A stretch of DNA of 64,000 nt from Actinomycetales bacterium. Its GTDB lineage: Bacteria; Actinomycetota; Actinomycetes; S36-B12. Of this stretch, positions 57,355 through 64,000 are shown one piece after another. The notes beneath the pieces were generated by a model. That model was not told the origin of the DNA. It worked only from the letters and a program-made list of their open reading frames with translations, and ran no database searches. Positions within the stretch are counted from its first letter, which is position 1, and each line of letters begins with the position of its first letter. The DNA lies in the NCBI GenBank assembly GCA_016125355.1, contig WGLX01000012.1, positions 185,370-249,369 of the forward strand. The letters are read 5' to 3'. The translations under genes were made by a program, and so were the position numbers.

Positions 57355-60063
57355 CTAGGGGGCGGCCGTTGGCGCCACCTCGTAGCTGATGATCACGATG
57401 CCATTGCCGCCTCGGCTCAGCGCCGGACCGCCGCCACCCTGGCCGCGCCCGTCCTTGCCCTGTCCGCTGGTCGCTCCACCTGGCTTTCCATACACCCGCT
57501 TCTTGCCGGTGATGTCGGAGACGACGGGCGCGGAGAAGGCGTCGAGCGTGGCGGCACCGGGTGGCCCGGCGGGGGCCGTGCCGACGGCGTCCAGGGTCGA
57601 GACCCCGCCGGGAAGACCAGGCGGCCCTCCCGCACCGACGGCGACATTCAGGCCACCCACCGGGAGCCTGATGGTGCGCGCCTCGATGACCCCGCCTCCT
57701 CCGCCGGCATAGAGCGGGCTGCCGGGTGCCTGGGCGCTGCCGCCGCCACCGCCCACCACGAGCACGCTGAACGGCTGGTCGGCCGACGTCACGGTGAACA
57801 GGCCGCCCTGGGTGAAGGTGTGCACGCGGTAGGTGCGGCCGTCGCGCTCGTAGGTGGTCACGGTGCCGCCGGTCGCGGCGTTGAAGACCATGGGCACGGC
57901 GCGGACCGGTTTCGAGGGCTTGCCCACGATGTTCGCGTTCTCCGCGTGGACGCGGAAGGTGTAGGTGACGCCGTTCGTGAGCCCGGTGATCACGCACGAG
58001 AGCCCGGTGGTGACACACTCACCGCTGGGCTTGCCGGTGACCGTGTAGGCGGTGATGGGCGACTTCCGGCCGGCGGGGGAGGCCTGCCATGTGAGCGTCA
58101 CCTGGCGGTCCGCGGGAGCGGCCGTGAGGCCCTCCGGCGCTGGCGGCGTTTCATCCGCGATGACTCCGGCCAGCGTCGGCTCCTCCGACTTCTGCTCGTT
58201 GGCCGGTCCGGGGCCGATGCTGTTGATCGCCTGGATGCGGAAGTCGTAGGACTCCGCGGGTGTGAGGCCCTCGACGGTCCACGTCGTGGTGTCCGGTGGG
58301 ACGCGCGCGGACAGGATCCAGTCCGTGTCGGCAGAAAGGCGGTAGTCGACCCGATAGCCGGTCAGGGGTCTGCCGCCATCGTTCTCCGGTGGTTGCCACG
58401 ACAGCTCGATGGCGGTGCGGGAGCCGACCGACTCGGGTTTGACGACCGGCCCGGGCGGCCCGATCGGGCGACCGCTCACCGGCTCCGACCAAGCCCCGGT
58501 GCCGATCCGGTTGACCGCCGCGATCCGGAAGGAATACGGCGTGCCGTTGACGAGACCGGACACCTCACGCGATAGGCCGACGCTCGGCTCATCCTCGAGG
58601 TCGGTCCACTCGCCCGTGCCGGTGCGGTACTGGATGGCGTAATCGGTGACCACTGCGGAGCCGTCGTCCTGCGGTGCCTGCCAGCTGAGCGTGACGACAG
58701 TGTCGCCGACCTCCCGGGTGATGTTAGTGACGGCGTCGGGGACGGTCGCGGGGGTCTCGGTGGGCATCTGCACGGGGGACGGCGAGTCGCCGGCGGCGTT
58801 CACCGCGATGACCCGGAACTGGTACGTCGTGCCGTTGACGAGCCCCGGCACGGCTGCGGCGGTGTCGGTGGACGGTGCCCTCGCGAGGGTCTGCCACTCG
58901 TCGGACCCCACCTCCCGGTACTGCACCCGGTAGTCGGTGATGGGGGTGTTGCCGTCGCGCAGCGGTGGCGTCCACGTGAGGAGGACGACGTGGTCGCCGG
59001 GGGACGTCAGGATGGCGACGGGCGGGCCGGGCGGGGAGTAGACGGACACCGGTCCGGCCTCGGGCTCGTTCGGCTCGCCGAGCCCAGCCTCGTTGATGGC
59101 GCGCACGATGAAGGTGTAGCCGCGGGAGCCCGGGAGGTCGGTCAGCTCGCAGCGCGTCTCATCCGCGGGGACGCGACACGACCCCGAGGGCGTCCCGGTG
59201 ACGAGGTACCCCGTGATCGGACGGCCGCCGTCCTGGGCGGGGGGCTGCCAGGTGACGACCGCCGACGCGCCGCCGCGTGCCTGCACGTTCGCCGGGGGAC
59301 CCGGCTTGCTGAACGGAGTGGCCCGAGCCCGGGCCGGGGAGGACTCCCCGATGAGGTTGACCGCCGTGACCGTGAACAGGTACTCCCGGCCGTTCGTCAG
59401 CGCGGTGACGACGGCCTGCGTGTCGGCGGAGGCCCCATCGGAGACGACCGACCAGGTCTCGCCGCCGTTCGCCGACAAGGAGACCGCGTAGTCCTCGACA
59501 GGGGTGTTCGGCAGCGACCAGTTGAGGACGACACTCTCGTCACGCGGGGTGGCCGAGAGCCCGACCGGCGTCGTGGGCGGCAGGGGATCACCGCAGCTGA
59601 AGCTCCCGGATGGCTTGCTCCCCACACCCTGCATGTCCAGGGTCACCCCCGCGCAGAGCGCCTGCGATGCCGTGAGCACGGAAAGCGCCCCCTGGGCGGA
59701 CAGCCGGAAGCGGTCGACGTCGGCAGGAATCCGGGAGCCGTAGGGCAGGTCGGCGATGGCGACCTGCCCCGGACCGGGATCGGAGGCCACGGCGTCGACG
59801 GCCTGCGGAGGCAGCCCGGTCAGGACGCTGTGGGAGCGGAGGGTGAGCACCACCGCGTCCGACGCCGCTCGGGCATCGGACCGCCAGGACGCATCCGAGT
59901 ACAGGCTCCAGGCCGCCCAGGCAGCCGATCCGACGACCGCGAGGACGATCAGGGCTCCGATGGCGAACAGCAGGGGGTGACGCCGGCGGCGCGTGGGCAC
60001 GACAGGTGGGGGCTGCTGCGCCGGATCGGGGGCTTCGTGCCCCCGACGCGCGTGCTGCCGCAT
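57355..60063 (-). CDS. Membrane-anchored surface protein with six FN3 domains and a Gly-rich end
   Basis: 902 residues. An N-terminal cytoplasmic stretch with RRRR and a single membrane helix (LLFAIGALIVLAVVGSAAWA) precede a ~120-residue region with two Cys. Six fibronectin type III repeats follow at about residues 160-740, each with the VxLxWxxP and YxFRVxAxN patterns. The C-terminus has a TYRVHTFTQGGLFTV segment and then a Gly-rich domain (VVGGGGGSA, YAGGGGGVIE), found in many surface proteins. It is probably an adhesin or polysaccharide-binding protein. It converges with the helicase gene 6 bp away. Confidence 0.88.
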   Translation of the reverse strand: MRQHARRGHEAPDPAQQPPPVVPTRRRRHPLLFAIGALIVLAVVGSAAWAAWSLYSDASWRSDARAASDAVVLTLRSHSVLTGLPPQAVDAVASDPGPGQVAIADLPYGSRIPADVDRFRLSAQGALSVLTASQALCAGVTLDMQGVGSKPSGSFSCGDPLPPTTPVGLSATPRDESVVLNWSLPNTPVEDYAVSLSANGGETWSVVSDGASADTQAVVTALTNGREYLFTVTAVNLIGESSPARARATPFSKPGPPANVQARGGASAVVTWQPPAQDGGRPITGYLVTGTPSGSCRVPADETRCELTDLPGSRGYTFIVRAINEAGLGEPNEPEAGPVSVYSPPGPPVAILTSPGDHVVLLTWTPPLRDGNTPITDYRVQYREVGSDEWQTLARAPSTDTAAAVPGLVNGTTYQFRVIAVNAAGDSPSPVQMPTETPATVPDAVTNITREVGDTVVTLSWQAPQDDGSAVVTDYAIQYRTGTGEWTDLEDEPSVGLSREVSGLVNGTPYSFRIAAVNRIGTGAWSEPVSGRPIGPPGPVVKPESVGSRTAIELSWQPPENDGGRPLTGYRVDYRLSADTDWILSARVPPDTTTWTVEGLTPAESYDFRIQAINSIGPGPANEQKSEEPTLAGVIADETPPAPEGLTAAPADRQVTLTWQASPAGRKSPITAYTVTGKPSGECVTTGLSCVITGLTNGVTYTFRVHAENANIVGKPSKPVRAVPMVFNAATGGTVTTYERDGRTYRVHTFTQGGLFTVTSADQPFSVLVVGGGGGSAQAPGSPLYAGGGGGVIEARTIRLPVGGLNVAVGAGGPPGLPGGVSTLDAVGTAPAGPPGAATLDAFSAPVVSDITGKKRVYGKPGGATSGQGKDGRGQGGGGPALSRGGNGIVIISYEVAPTAAP

Positions 60064-60194
60064 CCGGACCTCCGCTCGTCATCACGACGATAAGGCAGGA
60101 GATGTCCGATTCCGATCAGGCACGAATCGCCACGCCCCACGACGCGGGGCCGATTCCCGATAGGCTCGAAGCCGGACGTGGGAAGGAAGATTTC

Positions 60195-60752
60195 GTGATC
60201 TGGGTCCTCATCGTCATCGTCGCCGTCATCGTGCTGCTCGCGATCGTGGCGGTGTCGCAGTTCAACAGGCTGCGTCGGCTGGACATCACGGCGCAGGGCG
60301 CCTGGGCTGGCATCGACACGCTGCTCACCAAGCGAGCCGATCTCATCCCGAACCTCGTGGAGACGGTCAAGGGCGCCGCCGACTTCGAGCGCGGAACCCT
60401 CGAGTCGGTGACGGATGCCCGCGCCAAGCAGGCCGGTGCCACGACCGTGGCCGAGACGGCGGCAGCCGACGGCGAGCTGACGCAGGCCCTCGGTCGACTG
60501 TTCGCGGTGGCTGAGGCCTACCCCCAGCTGACCGCAACGTCGAACTTCAAGGACCTGCAGGGTCAATTGACGCAGGTCGAAGGCGAGCTGCAGTTCGCGC
60601 GGCAGTACTACAACGACTCGGTGGTCACGCTGAACACCGCCGTCACCACGATCCCGTCGATGTGGTTCGCCGGCTGGGCCAACGTCAGGGAGCGGGAGAT
60701 GTACTCCGAGCCCGACACCGGGCGTCGAGCGGCTCCCACCGTCGACTTCTGA
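60195..60752 (+). CDS. lemA: LemA-family membrane protein
   Basis: 185 residues, the usual LemA length. One N-terminal helix (VIWVLIVIVAVIVLLAIVAV) is followed by an extracytoplasmic helical bundle with the family motif QGAWAGIDTLLTKRADLIPN and the C-terminal YNDSVVTLNTAVTTIPS. GTG 60195 is chosen, with GGAAGGA upstream, because it places the helix at the start; a frame open to 60006 is rejected. Its stop overlaps the DUF2207 start by one base. The pair recurs in many bacteria. Confidence 0.93.
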   Translation: MIWVLIVIVAVIVLLAIVAVSQFNRLRRLDITAQGAWAGIDTLLTKRADLIPNLVETVKGAADFERGTLESVTDARAKQAGATTVAETAAADGELTQALGRLFAVAEAYPQLTATSNFKDLQGQLTQVEGELQFARQYYNDSVVTLNTAVTTIPSMWFAGWANVREREMYSEPDTGRRAAPTVDF

Positions 60753-62494
60753 TGTCCTCCCGCTGGGGCCGGCTGGCCGCCGCAGCAGGTGCCATCGCGG
60801 TCGCGGGCGTCACCGCCGTGGCGCTGGCGGTGCCCGCTTCCGCGGAGACGATCCAGGACTTCGAGGTCCAGACGACCGTCAACACCGACACCTCCTTCAC
60901 CGTCACCGAGACCATCCGATACGACTTCGAGTCGGCCTACCGGCACGGCATCTTCCGCGACATCCCGGTCTATGACGAGACCTCCGCGGGAGACCGGCGC
61001 AACTACCAGGTCTCCATCGACTCGGTCACGATGGACGGCGCGCCGGTCCAGTACGCGACGTCCGACAACGGCCCCTACCTCAACCTGAAGATCGGCGACC
61101 CGGATGTGACCATCACCGGACCGCATGACTACGTGGTCAGGTACACGGTCCAGGACGGGCTGCGGGTCATCACGCAGCAGGATGCCACGGACCCGAAGGC
61201 GCCCGCAGGGCTGGCGGCGGGCGACGTCGAGCTCTACTGGGACTTCGTCGGAACCGGGTGGGAGGTGCCGATCCAGCGGGCCCACGCGGCCGTGATCGGG
61301 CCGGCGGAGGCGATCGCAGCGAAGTGCTTCTACGGGTCCTTCGGCGGCACCGATCAGTGCACGGCGGCGTCCGCGAAGAACGCGGTCAGCCTGGGCCCGG
61401 TATCGCTGCGCCCGGGGGACGCGCTCACCGGCTCCATCGTGTGGCCGGCGTCGGCCTTCAGCCGGGCGCCGACCGAGAACATCACCAAGGCTCCGCCCAG
61501 CCCATTGCTCGGCGTGGCAGGTGCGCTCCTCCCGGCCCTGCTGATCGTCATCGTCCCGATCGTGATGGCCGTCCGCAGGCGTCGCGAGGACGCCGGCGCG
61601 CCGATCCCCGGAGCGCCGGCGCAGTACTCGCCGCCGGACGGGCTGCCGCCCGCCGAGATGGCCGCCGCGTGGCACGGCAGCCGCGATGCCTCCGACTCGA
61701 CCGTGCTGCTGGCCACGCTGCTCGACCTGGCTGCTCGCCGGTGGATCAACGTGCGCAACGAGGACAGCCACCTGGCGATCGACTGGGTGGGCACCGGCAC
61801 GACGCCGATGCGCCCGTGGGAGCAGTCGCTGGTGGGCGTCATCCTCAAGAACGGCACGAGCGGCACGCTGGAGGGCTACGACAAGGAACTGGCCACCCTG
61901 TGGGCGACGGACTTCCGCTCCCTGGTCACCGAACAGGAGCGTGCGGGTCGACGCAACCCGGTCGGGGATGCGCCGGACCAGCGGTGGAACTGGCTGGGCC
62001 TGGTGGCCGGCGTCCTTCTCCTGGGCGGATTCGCATCCCTGTTCTTCGCCGGTGCCTTCATCGGGGCGATCGTCATCACGCTGGGCGTGGGTGCGCTGAT
62101 CGGCTTCGTGGCAGCGCGCATCATCACGCCGCGCAAGGAGACGCAGCAGTCCGCCCTCTTCCTGGCCAAGGTGGCCGGATTCGAGAAGGTGCTGGGGACG
62201 GACCCGGCCGCGGCTCGCCGCGAGTTCGCGCAGCGCAGCGGCCTGGCGCCCGAGGCCATCTTCGCCACGATGCTTCCGTATGCCGTGGTGTTCGGCCTGG
62301 AGAACGCCTGGCTGGGTGCCTTCCCCGACCTCACGCCGGAGCAGCTGCACTCCTACGGGTACTACGTGGGTGGCATGTGGGCGATGAACGACCTCATGAC
62401 CACCGGCACCACGTCGATGACGAGCGCCATGACCGCACCGAGCAGCGGCTCGGGCGGAGGGGGCTTCTCCGGCGGTGGCGGCGGCTCCTGGTGA
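60752..62494 (+). CDS. DUF2207-domain membrane protein
   Basis: 580 residues. A signal peptide ending ASAE is followed by the extracytoplasmic DUF2207 beta domain at about residues 30-250 (FTVTETIRYDFESAYRHGIF; YVVRYTVQDGLRVI). Membrane helices occur near residue 260 and at about 415-460. The C-terminus is Gly/Ser-rich (GGGGFSGGGGGSW), the typical end of this family. It is translated with LemA and the two are probably functional partners in the envelope; the role is unknown. Confidence 0.9.
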   Translation: MSSRWGRLAAAAGAIAVAGVTAVALAVPASAETIQDFEVQTTVNTDTSFTVTETIRYDFESAYRHGIFRDIPVYDETSAGDRRNYQVSIDSVTMDGAPVQYATSDNGPYLNLKIGDPDVTITGPHDYVVRYTVQDGLRVITQQDATDPKAPAGLAAGDVELYWDFVGTGWEVPIQRAHAAVIGPAEAIAAKCFYGSFGGTDQCTAASAKNAVSLGPVSLRPGDALTGSIVWPASAFSRAPTENITKAPPSPLLGVAGALLPALLIVIVPIVMAVRRRREDAGAPIPGAPAQYSPPDGLPPAEMAAAWHGSRDASDSTVLLATLLDLAARRWINVRNEDSHLAIDWVGTGTTPMRPWEQSLVGVILKNGTSGTLEGYDKELATLWATDFRSLVTEQERAGRRNPVGDAPDQRWNWLGLVAGVLLLGGFASLFFAGAFIGAIVITLGVGALIGFVAARIITPRKETQQSALFLAKVAGFEKVLGTDPAAARREFAQRSGLAPEAIFATMLPYAVVFGLENAWLGAFPDLTPEQLHSYGYYVGGMWAMNDLMTTGTTSMTSAMTAPSSGSGGGGFSGGGGGSW

Positions 62495-62539
62495 GCAGGT
62501 GGATGGCCCGACGTGAACCGATCGTCGTAGGCCTTGCAC

Positions 62540-62941
62540 TCAGGGGTCGATGAGCAACCGCACCGTGGCGCCCGCCGGGCTGCGCTCGATCAGGGCCGGC
62601 ACCTCCGCCGTCGCGGTACCTGCGGCCTCGATCCGTCTCGCGATCTCCCCCAGGTGCGGGGGCCTGAGATAGGCGGCCCGGCGCCCGTCGAACTCGACGG
62701 CGACCTCGGCCACGCCGAACGGGGGATCGTGGATCGGGACGAGCGTCGCCCACCTCCGCAGGACGGCCTCGTGGACCTCGACGTCGGACGCGGAGCCCCA
62801 CAGCGCGGCGAAGGTCTCCGGATTGCGCGACTCGCCGACGGTCCAGACGCCATAGGCGTCCGGGTCCGGGCGCGGGGCACCGATGCGAAGGCACCCGCTG
62901 GGCTGGACGCGGGGGCGACGTCGGAACGGCCACATGCGCAT
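62540..62941 (-). CDS. Hypothetical protein (133 aa)
   Basis: 133 residues, soluble, starting MRMWPFRRR. It contains NPETFAALWGSASDVEVHEA and FDGRRAAYLRPPHLGEIARR, with no recognised domain. Its ATG overlaps the stop of the DUF985 cupin gene, so it is coupled to it. It converges with the DUF2207 gene across a 45-bp gap without a clear hairpin. Confidence 0.75.
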   Translation of the reverse strand: MRMWPFRRRPRVQPSGCLRIGAPRPDPDAYGVWTVGESRNPETFAALWGSASDVEVHEAVLRRWATLVPIHDPPFGVAEVAVEFDGRRAAYLRPPHLGEIARRIEAAGTATAEVPALIERSPAGATVRLLIDP

Positions 62942-63468
62942 CACGATCCGGGCGGCAGCAGGTCGGTCAGCCCCGCCGGCTCCGAGGGTGGGACCGCGAG
63001 GCGGCGGATGTCCCCCGCGCGGTCGGGCCAGGATGGCAGGAGGTCCTCGGCGTAGCCGGACTCGAAGTGCTCCGGGCGGAACTCGGGGGTGACGGTGCAC
63101 CCGAACAGGGCCCAATCGCCACCGGGCAGGAGCTCGGCGGCCTGCCAGGTGCCCGAGGGGACGAGGTACTGGACCTCGTGGCCCGCCGTGAGGTCCGGCC
63201 CGAGCACGACGGATTTCGAGGCGCCCCCCGGCGCGAGGGTGATCAGCCGGAACGGGCTGCCCGCGTAGAAGTGCCACATCTCATCGCACGCGACGCGGTG
63301 GAAGAGGGAGCGGCTGCGCGGCGCATCGGCGAACAGGCCGATGATCGCCGACCCGGCCGCCGTGCCGTCGTGGGCAGCGATGCTGCTGGTGTACGTGCGC
63401 ACGAAGTAGGTGCCCTCGACCGGGAGGACGGTGAGCCGGAACCGAGCGATGAGGTCGGCCGCATCCAT
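62941..63468 (-). CDS. DUF985-family cupin
   Basis: 175 residues matching the DUF985 cupin: LPVEGTYFVRTYTSS near the N-terminus, FHRVACDEMWHFYAGSPFRL, and HEVQYLVPSGTWQAAELLPG. The His/Glu pattern (FHR, EMWHF) may bind a metal. Members are described as sugar-isomerase-like or of unknown role. First gene of a two-gene leftward operon. Confidence 0.9.
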   Translation of the reverse strand: MDAADLIARFRLTVLPVEGTYFVRTYTSSIAAHDGTAAGSAIIGLFADAPRSRSLFHRVACDEMWHFYAGSPFRLITLAPGGASKSVVLGPDLTAGHEVQYLVPSGTWQAAELLPGGDWALFGCTVTPEFRPEHFESGYAEDLLPSWPDRAGDIRRLAVPPSEPAGLTDLLPPGS

Positions 63469-63534
63469 GACGGCAGCCTAGGAACCGACGCCGCGCAGCG
63501 CTCGTCGGGTCCGGTGGCGCCCTAGCATGACCGC

Positions 63535-64000
63535 ATGACCCGAATCCGTGCGCGCGTCGCTGCTGCCCTGACCGTGTCCTTTGCCCTGGCCCTCGCCCCC
63601 AGCGTCGCTCACGCGGCTACCGACGACGGTGGCGTGCACGTCTGGAAGGACGTCCCGACGCAGATCTCCCGCGCGCAGACCGTGTGGGAGCCGACGCGCA
63701 CGCTGGGGATCGGCCTTCATCCGACCACGGACATCATGATCGAGTCGTGCGGCAAGCGCGAGTACGTGGTCAGTGCGCTCTACAGCGACGCGACGGCCGT
63801 CAAGGATGCGCCGAGCTTCTACATCTCCGAGAACCCCGGTTGCGCGGACGCCGGGTTCACCTTCTTCGGAAAGGTCAGCTCGTTCGACAATGGCTACGGA
63901 ACCGTGACAGTGCTCGCCCAGTGCGGCTGGAACGCCAAGACCGGCAAGCCCGTTCCGGGGTTCAACGGAGGCAGCTGTTCCGCTGCGGATGTGAAGACGA
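63535..64000 (+). CDS. Secreted protein, 5' part (runs off window end)
   Basis: 155 codons are visible. A signal peptide (hydrophobic core VAAALTVSFALALAP, cleavage near AHA-A) is followed by a Ser/Thr/Asp-rich mature region with four Cys by residue 151 (in ESCGKREYVV, NPGCADAG, QCGWN and GSCSA), suggesting disulfides. No family recognised. ATG 63535 is used; an ATG at 63527 gives a three-codon frame only. The gene continues beyond 64000. Confidence 0.82.
   Translation, partial: MTRIRARVAAALTVSFALALAPSVAHAATDDGGVHVWKDVPTQISRAQTVWEPTRTLGIGLHPTTDIMIESCGKREYVVSALYSDATAVKDAPSFYISENPGCADAGFTFFGKVSSFDNGYGTVTVLAQCGWNAKTGKPVPGFNGGSCSAADVKT

Noticed and set aside
1..64000. tRNA, rRNA, insertion sequences, integrases, attachment sites, replication origin
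   Set aside because: No recognisable cloverleaf, rRNA core sequence, transposase or integrase motif, or DnaA-box cluster was seen on reading the window. A covariance search could still find a small RNA.

Overview
The window is high-GC, densely packed DNA from an actinobacterium (Actinomycetota). The evidence is GC-rich third codon positions, frequent GTG starts, ATGA/GTGA gene overlaps, PspC/NarL-type two-component genes, an F420-dependent NADP reductase, and a 9-bp-phased GTNAC array like the MtrA boxes known in this phylum. I cannot place it below phylum. I saw no rRNA or tRNA gene, transposase, integrase, phage gene or CRISPR array, and it reads as chromosomal. No gap between genes exceeds about 220 bp.

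Layout. 1-3 kb: the end of a NarL-type sensor kinase, its LuxR regulator, and a secreted NlpC/P60 peptidoglycan hydrolase behind an MtrA-like array. 2.9-7.2 kb: a leftward TetR-controlled run (TetR, UGT-like glycosyltransferase, cyclopropane-fatty-acid synthase, GNAT, small ORF), then a frameshifted small gene. 7.2-14.5 kb: TetR with an SDR, a second SDR, RsgA, nitroreductase, malic enzyme, cupin, DUF2200 and an orphan Flp-like pilin. 14.5-18 kb: ArsR-SulP-AraC, a VOC protein and a conserved unknown. 18.1-20.7 kb: an OmpR-type two-component pair encoded tail to tail with overlapping 3' ends, plus a small secreted protein; all three promoters carry phased CTGAG repeats. 20.7-25.6 kb: F420 reductase, zinc-ribbon protein, META lipoprotein, SDRs, a thioredoxin-like protein and a universal stress protein.

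25.6-31.1 kb holds an IolD-MmsA-transaldolase operon and a GntR gene that share an operator, with no other inositol genes in sight. 31.1-35 kb: a PLP trans-sulfuration-type enzyme divergent from an Lrp regulator, a secreted protein, DUF1905, and an ArsR-SRPBCC pair. 35-41 kb is a leftward envelope-glycan cluster: a processive GT2 synthase overlapping a GH18 hydrolase with two chitin-binding-like modules, then a GT39 mannosyltransferase-like protein. 41-45.3 kb: Sua5/YrdC, DUF1269, small proteins, a PspC/LiaF-like membrane protein and a secreted protein with a recent internal duplication. 45.4-48.7 kb: an ABC exporter (one permease, two separate ATPases) ending in its TetR. 48.8-53.4 kb: DUF1801, a PspC-sensor kinase/LuxR pair, a double gamma-glutamylcyclotransferase-like protein, a DUF4190 protein and an S4 protein.

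53.5-57.3 kb is the most interesting stretch: a tightly spaced operon of a ParS/MbcA-type antitoxin, a RES-domain toxin and an 892-residue DECH-box SF2 helicase with a large unassigned C-terminus. It is followed by a six-FN3 surface protein, a LemA-DUF2207 pair, two small proteins including a DUF985 cupin, and the start of a secreted protein. Most convergent gene pairs are separated by unique, long, near-perfect hairpins that probably act as bidirectional terminators.
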